Below, in pieces: positions 21,344-32,054 of a DNA stretch of 64,000 bases; positions within the stretch are counted from its first letter, which is position 1, and the number at the start of each line of letters is the position of its first letter. The notes under the pieces are model-generated. The model was not told where the DNA came from and did no database searches. It saw nothing but the letters and a program-made list of their open reading frames with translations. This DNA comes from Maratus speciosus. Its lineage: Eukaryota > Arthropoda > Arachnida > Araneae > Salticidae. The stretch spans positions 667,576,484 to 667,640,483 of the forward strand of contig OZ010788.1 of assembly GCA_963932465.1 (NCBI GenBank), written 5' to 3'. Made by a program: the position numbers and the translations under genes.

Positions 21344-21869
21344 TTAACCCTTTAGTGCGCAGCTTTGCATATATGCAAACGACAGTGTTTTGAATTTAAT
21401 AGATTTTTTTATTCGTTTATACCTAATTTACACCAGAAAATTAAAATAGCAATATTTCGTTTAATTAATAGCAGACATTCAGTATTTAAATAAAGCGAAA
21501 TTAGCCATAGAAACTTTCTGGTGTAAATTCCGATTCTCTGAATTACGTAATTGACAGAACGTATTCTATCATGGGAATTAAAGGGTTAAAGGTTAAGTTT
21601 TATAAAATAAATAATTATATAAAATAAGGTATTTGGAGACACACTTATTAAAATATTTACTAATTTTCAATATTTCAGCGTAAAACAGCCACACGACAGT
21701 AGTTTTTACTTGTATTGCAGATATGCAACAGTAGCAAAAGATTGACGTATTACATGAAAAATATATCTCTGATTGTTTTTTCACTATTTTTCCTGTGTAA
21801 TAAACCTTTCAGAGAACCACACATAATTTTTTTCGAAACAAAATAAAAAATCGCGCATTTAAGTGTTAA
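21344..21869 (-). mobile_element. Composite TTAA MITE, copy 3, inverted
   Basis: Reverse complement of the 14110/16659 composite: starts TTAACCCTTTAGTGCGCA, contains AATTAAAGGGTTAAAGGTTA at 21578-21597, ends GCGCATTTAAGTGTTAA. Both outer TTAA present. Confidence 0.85.
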
Positions 21870-21991
21870 GATCTTATGTGTGTATCTTATTTGCATTTTC
21901 AGACATTTCTTGATATATTTTTTAAGCTTGTAAATAGAACAAAAGAATGAGCCGAGACTTGCTTTTGAATACTAATATTCCCGAATACATA

Positions 21992-22745
21992 CAGTGGAAC
22001 ATCCCTTTAACGAAATCGCTATTTAACGAAGTTTTCTACTTAACGAAATTTTCTGCTGAACCTTGACTTTGAACACTATTGACGTGTAAATTAATCTCTA
22101 TATTAAGAGAAATGTTTTCTACATAACGAAGTTTATTCCACTTTCAAGCGTGTACAGCATTCAAACTTTGAAGTTGCTGTTGCGATGGATGTATGAATTT
22201 ATTTCTGCGAATTGTATGAAAATGAAATTATTTATTTATTTAATCATTTCCATTCAAAAGAAGCAATGCTCAAAAGCCTTCGATACAATAAGAAGGGAAT
22301 TCCAGTTTCACGAAAATGTTAGAGATGGATTGTTCGGATACATAGAAAAGTGCGGGAACTTTTATGAACAGTATATTTTTATAAGAAGCCTGTACAAAGT
22401 AATATTAGAGACTTTTTTATAGTTAAGGATTTGGAATACTAAGAAAAAAGGTATGCTACGTTTCAGTTTGGGTTTACCTCTCTTTATTGTGTGTTTTTTA
22501 GACATTATTCTAATTAAATTTTTCTATTATATCTACATTGCATAAAAAGAAAATTACTGCTCGAATTAAAATACATTTTTCCAATATTTCCATTTTATGT
22601 ATATTTTTCATTTTATGCATGTGTATTTTATTATACAAATTTCATGAATTTCAGTTGATTTCTATTTAACGAATTTTCTTCATAACGAAGTGTTTAAATG
22701 TAACGGTGAGACTTCATTAAATGGAAGTTTCGTGGTATTTTCACC
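21992..22745. mobile_element. Pogo/Tigger-like element, decayed, TA at left
   Basis: Begins TA-CAGTGGAACATCCCTTTAA with repeated TTTAACGAA / TTCATAACGAAG motifs at both ends (22005-22135 and 22660-22720), the style of Tc1/mariner-pogo termini. The right tip is poorly preserved (GGTGAGACTTCATTAAATGG). The internal 90-codon frame at 22150 is not recognisable as a transposase. Confidence 0.5.
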
Positions 22746-24276
22746 TTATTTAATCACAGAAATTGTACAAATTCTGCAATTTATTACGGCGAAGACACTA
22801 TTAAAACAATAGTGCAGTTGAACAGTTGATCTTCTTTTAGGGGCTTCCTAGTTGCAGTCAACTTTACGCCCAGCGTGAGTATGAAATATTTTGCAAAAAT
22901 AAATGAGCCATTGGGGTAAAGATAAAATGTAGTTAAAAACTACTTAAAAAATTAAAAAAATTAGAAGAATGGGAAGAAGTAAAAAAGTGTGGAAAAAAAG
23001 GGTATTTCATAAATACCAGAAAAAATATAAAAATTAAAACAATAGTAGTGCTCAAATCGTGGGAACTTTGTAGTAATTTATAAAAATAAAAAAAAAACGA
23101 AAAAGGAAGAAAGAAAAAAAAAATAACCTGGTAAATATGGAAAAAAACCCAGTTCTGCTTTCGACTGAAAAAAGAAGAAAGAAAAGAAAAACTCAAACAA
23201 CTTGAAAGTATTTATAATTTATCAACAAGTTTTCTTACACGTTTCCAATCTTATACAATTTTTCAATAAGTTAATAGATGGCAGTTGTTTTTGCCACTAA
23301 TCATTCTGATTATACGACAGTAAATGCAAGTGATTATTCAAGTAGTATTTCCCAGAAACCCCAGTGACAACATCTGCCCACTCCATATGGATTGCCCCAA
23401 TAGAAAGTCATAAATTAAAGGTGTCATTAATCAATGTCTCCCGCAGAAAATCTCATCTCGCACAGCTCATGAAAATTTGTTTCTTTTGCCAAATATGCAT
23501 AGACCAAGATACAGATAAAATCGGGAAAAATAATGTTCATTTTTCAGTGTGAAATAGACAGATGTGATTAGAAATGTTACCGATAAAAGCATTGCTTTTG
23601 CGATGTGTAGGTAGCATATCCAAAAACAACTATTTAGGTTGTAAATAAAAAATGTACGTATATTAATACACTTTCAGAATGTCAATTTTTCAAAAGACGC
23701 GCTGGAATAAATTTCGAAAAGTACTATAAATTGAAAACTGTTAATACGTAAAGTTTAAGTAAATATTAATTGAATTAAAATCCGGGTTTTTTTTGTTTTT
23801 TTTTTTTCAGTAAAAAAATTCCGGTGTCAGAAATAATTGCCTAACCAATATATTGAAAAGGAGTTAATACCTGCCCCAAAATTGCCAACATTCCGTTTAT
23901 TTATCTATTTTTTTTTTCAAATTATTTTTGATGAGAAATGTAACAAAATAAATTAAATAAAAATGCAGTTACGAACAAATTTTATTACGCGTTTTTGATG
24001 TTATGATGAATTTTTTACAAATATTTTCACAATCATTTGTATTTTACCATTGTAAAACACACTGTTAACATAAAATCACTCATCCAATTTGTAATTTTTG
24101 GCTTTGCATTGAGAATAGTTTAACATTAATAATTTGGATATACTGTTTCTAAATTGAAGATATTTACAATATAACACCAATACTAGAAATATATTGGAAA
24201 TTAATACAAAATAGTATAAATAGTAGTCCATTTTGCCAATATTGAATCCGAAGTTGGGAAAATCTATCATATGATA
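22746..24276. other. Unassigned AT-rich DNA with repeat copy at 22836-22950
   Basis: 22836-22950 is the second copy of the repeat at 228-345. A purine-rich tract follows (22960-23190). 23780-23880 has a fragment resembling the right half of a TTAA MITE (ATTCCGGTGTC then GGAGTTAA). No gene seen. Confidence 0.4.
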
Positions 24277-24557
24277 TTAACACATTGCCGACTGGCAATT
24301 TTTATCAAATCTGAATTTTAAAACCCTTCCCTGTTCTGAAAGTCTTTTGTAAATTGGTATTCTAGATAAGTTTCCCAAGTTTATGCGTCGGTAAATATCT
24401 TTCAATGTACGAATTCAATGTAAAATGTCTTACAATCTAAAAAATATGGACAACATGATATAAATGCATTTTCTGAAAGGTAGAAGCCACGCCCTTAGTC
24501 AATGCTGTTTTTTGAATGAAAACGAGAATTCTCGTTTCCCGTCGTAAATGTGTTTAA
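24277..24557 (+). mobile_element. TTAA-flanked MITE-like element, 281 bp
   Basis: Left end TTAACACATTGCCGACTGGC and right end CCCGTCGTAAATGTGTTTAA mirror each other imperfectly over ~20 bp, between TTAA. Tips differ from the CCCTT group. Confidence 0.5.
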
Positions 24558-25715
24558 AAAAAAATTAAGGATATAAAATTTGCTAAAATAAGAAAAAAAA
24601 TAACAATTTTTGAATGTAACATAAGAACTTTTAAGGATTTATAAAAAGAAAATCTCAAAAATTAAATTATTACGTTAAAATATGACGATACTTCGGGATG
24701 CAATTGCACTGATGGTAATAATTAATTAAATATACAAAAAACTGTTACAAAATTCCTTGACTATGATTACAAAATAAATACATTTCAAATACATTAGCAA
24801 AATTATTAACTTACTCTCAGTAAATAATTTAAATAGAACAGGAAGTCTTACCTAAAAAAAAGAAGGGAAAGTAATTAAAAAAGATATATAATTACATTTA
24901 TTTCAAACAAAATACAACATTTGTAATACAAGCAAAATATTTCAAAAGGCAAACAAAAACACTGAATCATTTTTTACACTAATAATTTCAAGTTTTAATT
25001 ATATGAATATCAAAATAAACCAGAAAAAATTTCTTTAATTATTAAATTGATATTTTTTATGGCGGGAGTTTGTAATAAAAAAAAAAAAAAAAACATAAAA
25101 AATACCGAAAGCAATTCTCATAATAAATTTAATTTTCTCAAACAGCTTTATCAACATAAATATATTTTTGTGCATGTAAGTGGGGAAAAATTGTTTTGTT
25201 AAATCGGACAGAAGTAGAAAAATGAAAAATAATTATTTGTTTGTTTGCAACATTTATGCTATGTTATAAAAAAAATTAATGCCTGGCTACGGTTTTTCAT
25301 TACGCTTTTTCATCTTATAAAATCTGGGGGGGAAAAAGGAACAAAATGAAGTAAAGTGAAATTTAATTTAGTGTTAGAATTATGATGATTTTAGCTTATT
25401 ATTCATGTAAAACTTATCTTCAGTTTTTTTCTTCTTTTATAAAAGTTATTTGTAATCTTATTTACGAAGAAGGCTACAATTTTAAAGGACTATTTCGAGT
25501 GTAATAAACATAGAAAAATTGTGCAATAAAAATTAGATGGGATAGTCTCTATATTTTAAGAGAACTTTTAAAGCATATTGGATTTTTTTTTGGGAGGGGG
25601 GTGGGGGATGTGTGCGTGAGTGGGTGAAATAAAGAAAGAAAAATTATGCACTGTACATCTATTTGCGGCTCTGAAATTCAAGAAACCGATTCAAGAACAA
25701 AGCATTTCTTGTGTT
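24558..25715. other. AT-rich DNA, no gene seen
   Basis: Homopolymer runs and a short G-rich tract near 25590. Nothing else recognised. Confidence 0.35.
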
Positions 25716-25891
25716 AAAAAGTTAAAATATGAAATGATTGAGTGATAGCAGGATTTATGAATAAATTTATTTGATAATAAATAAAAGTTTCTTTTCACGC
25801 GCATTATTGAAGCAAAAATTTTATTCCGAAATTCTGGTTCCATTATGGGGATTAAAATTAAAGGATAGTATACCGCCTTTCAAGGGGTTAA
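25716..25891 (+). mobile_element. Partial TTAA MITE (18473 family), right end intact
   Basis: AATTCTGGTTCCATTATGGG, TAAAATTAAAGGATAGTATA and the end CTTTCAAGGGGTTAA match the right half of 18473-18708. The left part is decayed. Its final TTAA (25888-25891) is also the first TTAA of the next element. Confidence 0.6.
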
Positions 25892-26088
25892 CCCCTTGGG
25901 GACGAGCGACACGTATACGTGCCGCATGAAGCGCTCAAAATCCTTGTTTTTCCTCACCAGTAAAATTTTACTGTAAAATTTGGTTTATTTAATCAGCGCA
26001 TTTTCTCGATTCAAGAAGACACAAATTTCTGTTTTTAAAAAACGGTGACAAAAGATTAAATATTTCGTAAAAGGCCCGAAGGGGTTAA
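25888..26088 (+). mobile_element. TTAA-flanked MITE, 201 bp
   Basis: Starts TTAACCCCTTGGGGACGAGC and ends GCCCGAAGGGGTTAA. Inner CACCAGTAAAATTTT at 25957 and a central TTTATTTAATCAGCG. The outer element at 26607-27309 belongs to the same family in the opposite orientation. Confidence 0.8.
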
Positions 26089-26606
26089 AGAACCTTGAAG
26101 AAGGATTGCCAGTTTGGTTTCTTTTTTGTCCAGAAATTACGAATTCATACCGGAAATTTCGAAAGAACTTTTACTTTATATAATCGCGAAATGCTTGTCT
26201 TAAGTAGAGCAAAAATCGCTATTCGAAACTTCTGGTATGAAATCATAATTTCTGAATAATTCCTACATTTGCATTCTCCAATCTCTTTCCCCTATCACAC
26301 CGTAAGTTAGATGCATATCTTAATATTCATTTAACGTATAGTTATTTCATATAATTTAACGTATAATTATTCATGTTACATCTGTGAAGTTACCTTGTCG
26401 AATGACGATCGGCTGGACTTGCCAGATAGCTTTGTGTTAAGTTGTGGATGCATAGCGCCCTCTACAACATTATGCATTCGTTTGCATAAATACTTTCCTA
26501 TAAAAGATTGCATTCTATTGCAATTTTATACCTCCGCACCAAATTTAAAAGATCAAGCCTGATACACCCTGTAAAATTGATAAGGTGCTCTATTACTTTC
26601 ATTCAA
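26089..26606. other. Unassigned; imperfect inverted repeat 26133-26262
   Basis: GAATTCATACCGGAAATTTCG near 26148 is mirrored by CGAAACTTCTGGTATGAA near 26225, a MITE-like core without recognisable TTAA ends. 62413-62500 has a related left part (GTTGCCAGTTTGG). The remainder, with TAGCGCCCTCTACAAC near 26453, is unassigned. Confidence 0.4.
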
Positions 26607-27309
26607 TTAACCCTTTGGGGAGAGCGCCTTTTAGAGAATTTTTAATCTGTAATCACCGGTTTTTTAACCCTTAAATGCCGGGTGTTGCTTTTCGGCAACA
26701 TACCCAATTCAGGTTCTAAAATACTATATACTGAAGCTATAATGCCTAATGATGCCAATAAAATACATTCTGAAAATATTATTAAATCGATTTTCAACAT
26801 GTAGATGGCAACACTTGTGCTGTTTAAGAACAAAGATTCAATTGTTGCTACTTGTTCATTTTGTTTTGTTTGGAAGCTTGCGAAATACCTTATTTTGTTC
26901 GGCAGTGAGCAAGTAAAATTTATTTCTTATTATAGTTCCTAAAATTCTAGTGTGTTTAATATTACAGAATTTTATCAAGGAAAATTATTTTTTCAATTAA
27001 AGACCAGTATTGCCGATTAGTAACAAACTGTTTTTTAGCCGTAAACCATACTTAAAACAAAATATGATTTTTTAAAGTATTTTTCCCATGATTTATTTAA
27101 AAAAATGAAAGCCGAAAAATATTATTACAATGATTTTTTAAAAATCAGGCATTTAAGGGTTAAAACAGAAATTTTTGCCTCATTGAATCGGGAAAATGCT
27201 CGGAGTAAATAAGGCAAAACTTACAATAAAAATTTACTGGTGAAAATAATTCCCGATTATGAGCATCTTACGCGGCACGAATACCAGTCGCTCGTCCCCA
27301 AGGGGTTAA
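26607..27309 (-). mobile_element. TTAA MITE (25888 family) split by a nested MITE
   Basis: Outer left TTAACCCTTTGGGGAGAGCG; outer right CGCTCGTCCCCAAGGGGTTAA. Removing 26668-27163 leaves a ~207 bp element colinear with the reverse complement of 25888-26088, including the central GAGTAAATAAGGC. Confidence 0.8.
26664..27163 (+). mobile_element. Nested TTAA MITE, 500 bp
   Basis: Starts TTAACCCTTAAATGCCGGGT and ends CAGGCATTTAAGGGTTAA, an ~18 bp TIR. Sits on a TTAA inside the outer element, with TTAA at both ends. A 63-codon minus frame crossing its left part is not credible as a gene. Confidence 0.8.
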
Positions 27310-28034
27310 GATATTGCCCTTCAGTCTCTAAATCAAAATCTATATCTGCCCCAAATTAACACTTCAAATAGTTATACATATGGGAATAGTTATACATATG
27401 AAACCCATGAGACATAAAAGTCACAGTAATGGCGGCCTAAGTGACTATTACCAAATATAGTCGCTCACCAAGGCGGTTGCGGTCTATTTATATACCGCCG
27501 TGGTGAGCGGCCTCTTTCCGTCCGCTGTGCTTTAAGCTTTTCTTCTCTTATTCCGACTCTTTTGCGGAAGCCAGGTTGAAAGGTCCCAGCCACGTACCGA
27601 GTATAAGAGACTCTAACGGAAGCCAGGTTGAAAAAAAAATCAAAAATTAAAACCGGACAAATTTAAAAAGGAAATTACACAAATTAAAGACACCGAAAAG
27701 GGGGAATGGGAAACTCGGGGCTCTGAAGCTACCGAACGACCGCTGCTAAGTCGAGCTTATTATTAGTCTAATATTAGCTTATTAGTCGGAGTCCAGTTTG
27801 AGTGAAAACATGTGTTCGATGTCTCGGCACTCTTCAAACGCATGCTAGCAAAAGTATGCATCAACATTCACAAGACGGCTGAGAATAAAAGCCAAATTCA
27901 AGGTCATCTACCTCTCACTTGCGCTTCCTTGGCTTGCATAGTTAGCACACGTAAAATATTGTTCCTGATTCCAGATGAGGCGTCGACGTAAAATTATTTT
28001 TTTATATCGGCTACCTTACTAAAATTAACTTCTT
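27310..28034. other. GC-richer stretch with hairpin and short direct repeat; no gene
   Basis: 27461-27510 can fold: CGCTCACCA-AGGCGGT pairs with ACCGCCG-TGGTGAGCG. GGAAGCCAGGTTGAAA occurs twice (about 27576 and 27619). Bases to ~27960 are clearly less AT-rich than the window. It could be unique host sequence such as a regulatory or untranslated region, or another old repeat; no reading frame supports a gene. Confidence 0.4.
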
Positions 28035-28252
28035 TTTTTCATGCCAGAAATCTCTGAATTTTTATAAAATTCAGTCATTACTTGGCAAGTTTTTGTTACA
28101 GAGTAATGGAATTTTTTATGAACTTACTGGTAAAATCATGGAGAATCTTTTTCTAACTATAATTTATAGCATACAGGACCGTAACAGTGTGGTAACAGTT
28201 AACCAAAAATAGGACTTCAACATAATCTTAATTACTGGCATAATTCTGGACT
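28035..28252 (+). repeat. Direct repeat pair, left copy
   Basis: Shares GGACCGTAACAGTGTGGTAA, CAGTTAACCAAAAATAG, CTTCAACATAATCTTAATT and AAAATCATGGAGAATCT in order with 28640-28855. The two are ~600 bp apart in the same orientation. Confidence 0.8.
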
Positions 28253-28639
28253 GCCTTCTTCTAATATTCCTGCGTAGTCCGTGTCTGGACTAGTGCTGTT
28301 GAACTGCCTGATAAAGAAGATTATCTGGAAAAAGTGTAGCCTGTTCGTCTCTCAACTAATGAAGAATACAAAATAATTTTGGTGGTTTTCATGTATACGC
28401 AAATTACTTCGATCAACCAACGTTGACTTGAATTCTTGCTCTATAGACAAAACTTTATTCGGTGCTGTAACAAACTAAATCATGGACTGAAAATGTGATC
28501 AACAAATGCTGCTAGTCTCTTATGATTCTAAATGAAATGCAGTGGAGCTCATCAAATTTACCTGCACATATCTCAGGGAAAAAATAAAATTAAAAATGAA
28601 TTTATATAACATCCGCATAAAAACAGAACAACGTATTTT
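28253..28639. other. DNA between the two direct repeats
   Basis: No frame or element recognised in the ~390 bp between the repeats. Confidence 0.35.
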
Positions 28640-28855
28640 TCATTCCGGAAATCTCCAAAGTTTCATAAAGTTCAGTCATAAACTTGGTGAGTTTTTATTG
28701 TAGAGTAATGTAATTTGGAATGGATTTACTTGTAAAATCATGGAGAATCTGTCTCTTAATATAACTTATAGGATACAGGACCGTAACAGTGTGGTAACAG
28801 TTAACCAAAAATAGAACTTCAACATAATCTTAATTCCTATCATATTTTGAACCCT
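28640..28855 (+). repeat. Direct repeat pair, right copy
   Basis: Partner of 28035-28252, with scattered differences. No TG...CA ends are obvious, so an LTR origin is not established. Confidence 0.8.
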
Positions 28856-29057
28856 TTTATAATTTGCATTGCCTAGATAAATAACACAGATCTGAAACCA
28901 AATAACTGCATAAGATTTATTGACATAATATATATACTCATAATGTATTATAGGTTTTACTCACTGAAACCGGGAAAAATATTTAAAAAATTCTATCACG
29001 TCAGATTTTCTCGCGAATCTCGTGAGTTTGGTTTAATTAAGCGTAAAATTTCCCTTT

Positions 29058-29263
29058 TTAACCCAGTGTTGCCAGTGGGCTACTTTTTTTTAAATTCAGA
29101 TTTCTTGATTGGCACCACTTTTTTGAAACGGTAAAATTCCCTTTGTTTTCGCCTTATTTAATATGGTCATCAAATAAGGGGCATTTTGCCATTTAAAAAA
29201 AAAGTGGTGCCAATCAAGAATCTGAATTTAAAAAAAGTAGCCCATCTGGCAACACTGTTTTAA
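29058..29263. mobile_element. Palindromic TTAA MITE, ~65 bp arms
   Basis: Between TTAA 29058-29061 and 29260-29263 the arms mirror: CAGTGTTGCCAG, GGGCTAC, AAATTCAGAT, CTTGATTGGCACCACTTTTT and the reverse. Central CGCCTTATTTAAT. A partial second copy is 48007-48192. Confidence 0.8.
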
Positions 29264-29494
29264 CCCTCTATCGGGTAATGGGAGTATTCTCTCGGGTTAC
29301 GATTCTCCCCCCTAAATTTTTATTAAAAACTGATCGATTCGCACAGGAATTTTTCGTAAAATATTTTGATTTTACGATTCACGTGACGAAAAAAGCCGCT
29401 TTTTATTTTAGAATCAATTTGTTTGTAGATTCTGGTGGCAGTGAATCTTTTCAACATTTCAGCCAGAGATTTGTTTTGCCCGATAAAGGGTTAA
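29260..29494 (+). mobile_element. TTAA-flanked MITE abutting the previous one
   Basis: Starts TTAACCCTCTATCGGGTAAT and ends CCCGATAAAGGGTTAA, sharing TTAA 29260-29263 with its neighbour. Subterminal TCTGGTGGCAG at 29430. A 73-codon plus frame across it is not a gene. Confidence 0.75.
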
Positions 29495-29563
29495 CCTGAA
29501 ATCTGGTATCATGTATTCTTGAGAAAAAAAGCATATCCAATAATGTTTCCATATAGTAACCCC

Positions 29564-29762
29564 TTAACCTTTAGCGCGCGGTGTCCACAAAAAAGGACCC
29601 CTAATTTTAAGAGTACTGCCACCCAGAATATTTAATTAAAATCATCCATTTACAAACTACAGGAAAATAAGCAAGTTTTTATTTTCTAATAAATTCGTTT
29701 GTAAATTCTCGTGTCAGTTCATCATTTTACAAACAGAATTACGCCGCACTGGAAAGGGTTAA
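29564..29762 (+). mobile_element. TTAA-flanked MITE, 199 bp
   Basis: Starts TTAACCTTTAGCGCGCGGTG and ends GCCGCACTGGAAAGGGTTAA. Preceded by 'taacccc', a possible remnant of another tip. Confidence 0.65.
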
Positions 29763-29869
29763 CTGTTTTCCCCGAGTGCCGCTAGTGCAAAAAGAGTTTG
29801 CTATCTTCGATACTAAAAGCTTTCGGATACCACTTAATTTTAACTGTAATCTTTGGTTTGTTAGGCTCC

Positions 29870-30078
29870 TTAACAGTCGCACTAAATTATGGTTTAAAAA
29901 TTCAGATTGCTTATTGCCACCACTTTTTAAAAAAAGAAATACTCGCCTTATTTAATGACAAGTAAAATGATACCATAATAAAGCCAATTACATTATTTTG
30001 CAAAACTGGTCGGAATAAAACAATCTGAATAAAACACACAGACCGTGAATATCACGGGAGCGAGAATTAAGGGGTTAA
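29870..30078 (-). mobile_element. TTAA-flanked MITE, family B, copy 1
   Basis: Reverse orientation of 39931-40147 and 43970-44186: ends GGGAGCGAGAATTAAGGGGTTAA, starts TTAACAGTCGCAC, with CACCACTTTTT and GCCTTATTTAATGACAAG inside. Confidence 0.8.
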
Positions 30079-30590
30079 ATGGCATACCTTTTTCGATTGT
30101 ACAAAGCCAAATATTTTAGTGAAAAAAATGCTGTGCCGGTTCCTTATTTTTAATTTATTGTGTCCAAAAAAAAAAAAAAAAAAAAAAAAAAAGGGAAATA
30201 AACAGTTAAGGTGTTAATTTCATATTTCTAAGAGATACTCAGTTCAAATAGAAAATACCAGGAATTTGACGAAACAACAAAAACATTTACACACAGACAT
30301 AACCTTGTACCACGATTCACACATATACTGGAATGTAAAGTGTTAGCAAGGGGGAAGTGTAATTTGGAATGTCGCAGTTGTACTTTTCTAATCTAAACTC
30401 CCCATGTTTTGCAACAATACTGTACGTGATTGAGGAAAATGGAGGTCATTTTTGGATTCAGCACCCTAAAAAAACATAATTAACCAAGAATATCCAATGT
30501 AACTGAAAAAACTTATTTTTTTTTGAGACCTGTGTAATTAATGGGCGTGTCAATCTTTTTATTTATATAATCTTTAATATTATACTTTTA
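30079..30590. other. Unassigned; A27 run and a conserved ~65 bp block
   Basis: An A run lies at 30166-30192. Bases ~30425-30490 (GAAAATGGAGGTCATTTT with flanks) match the reverse complement of ~41505-41570. No gene. Confidence 0.4.
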
Positions 30591-31157
30591 TATATTCCAA
30601 ATTGCGGCCAGAAATAGCAACATTTTTCTTTGAGTAAAACTTAATATATCGCATATTGACAAACAGGTCAATAACACCCGTGACCACATAAATGGGAGAG
30701 ACATAACATTATTCATTTTTTGGTGAAATAATAATATTTTATATTTTTTCTATTGAAACACAGAATTCTCTTGATAAAACGGACATTTATTTTTCTATGA
30801 ACACCAACTGCAACTAGATGTCAATTGATATATATTATTTGGAATACATTTCATACGCTGATATAGGTGTTCAAAAATACTATAATAATTAATTTTTCTT
30901 TGAGAAAGGACTCAATATATTGCATCATGACAAATAGTTCGATAACAACATCTGTTATCACATAAATGACAAAGTCATAACATCTTTTATTTAATTTTTT
31001 TAATAAAATAACATTCAGTATTTTATTGTCTGAAAAGCAAAGTTTTCATGACGCATCTTGAATTTATTTCTTTATGTACGGCAATACAACTGGACATTAT
31101 CGTATACATACATTTTTATCGTGCATATATTCGAAATTACGGCCAGAAGTAACTACT
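30591..31157 (+). repeat. Degenerate repeats of a ~270-300 bp unit
   Basis: Blocks such as GCGGCCAGAA(A/G)TA, TTTCTTTGAG, ATATTGCAT...TGACAAA, GATAACA...CACATAAATG and ACATAACAT recur near 30605, 30890, 31141, 32565 and 33300. They adjoin repeat R. Confidence 0.55.
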
Positions 31158-31208
31158 TTTTTTGGTGCGTTCGTAGTTATATAAATACTTACCACCTATA
31201 GTCGTCGT

Positions 31209-31791
31209 CAGAGTTGGGCAAATGTGCAATCTCATAACATGTATCATAATCACTTATAAACAGATTAAGTTAACTAATGCTATAAAAAGTGATAAAATAT
31301 CTTTATTAAGATTGACGATCGTTTCGTCGCACAAACGGCGACATTTTCAAAATCTTTCACCATAGAAAATATTTTCACATAATTTAAAAACAATAAACAT
31401 AGAAAAACCTATACTATGTTTTACTATGTTTATAGTTTTTAAATTATTTGAAAATATTTTCTATCGTGAATGATTTTGAAAATGCCGCCGTTTGTGCGAC
31501 GAAACGATCGTCAATCTTAATAAAGATATTTTATCACTTTTTATTGCATTATTTAACTTAATCTGTGTAATCTCAATTATCCTTAGTGTAATTACAGGTT
31601 AATTGCATGTAATTGATTATATTCACACACATTCAAACACAGAAGTTTTGTCAAATAATAGCATGCTGGCGGTTCTGGTTACAGTGCTGTAAGAATTTTA
31701 TACGGCATATAATTTTAACTACAATTAATTGCATACAATTAAACTGTAATTATATTGTAGATAATTGGAATTACAAATTTGCCCAACTCTG
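31209..31791. mobile_element. hAT-type MITE with 8 bp target duplication, copy 1
   Basis: Starts CAGAGTTGGGCAAAT and ends ATTTGCCCAACTCTG. Flanked on both sides by GTCGTCGT (31201-31208, 31792-31799). Eight-base duplications and a CAGAGTTGGGC-type terminus are hallmarks of hAT. It has gained an internal hairpin (about 31258-31567). No transposase. Confidence 0.85.
31258..31567. repeat. Long inverted repeat inside the hAT MITE
   Basis: Arms of roughly 140 bp: ACAGATTAAGTTAAC...AAAAAGTGATAAAATATC, AAGATTGACGATCGTTTCGT, CGCACAAACGGC then mirrored around a short A/T centre near 31410. The two arms are near-identical apart from a few substitutions. Absent from the neighbouring related MITE at 31821. 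Confidence 0.85.
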
Positions 31792-31820
31792 GTCGTCGTC
31801 TTGACTGCCTGTCTGCATAT

Positions 31821-32054
31821 CAGAGATTGGCAGATTTGTAATCTCAATTATCCGTGAAATAATTACAAGTTAATTGCATGTAATCGATTATATTTACACA
31901 CGTAGACATTTTGTCAAATAATGGAAAGGAGACGATTTAGGCAACAGTGCTGCAAAAATTTTTTACGGCATGTAATTTTAACTATAATTAATTACATACA
32001 GTTAAATTGTAATTACATTGCAAATAATTGCAATTACAAATTTGCCCAACTTTG
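31821..32054. mobile_element. hAT-type MITE, copy 2
   Basis: Starts CAGAGATTGGCAGATTTG and ends AAATTTGCCCAACTTTG, same family as 31209-31791 without the hairpin. Flanking 8-mers CTGCATAT and CCGCATAT differ at one base; the uninterrupted paralogue near 51140 has the second. Confidence 0.8.

Noticed and set aside
28035..28855. LTR retrotransposon
   Set aside because: No TG/CA tips, primer-binding site, internal gag-pol or target duplication seen; only direct repeats.
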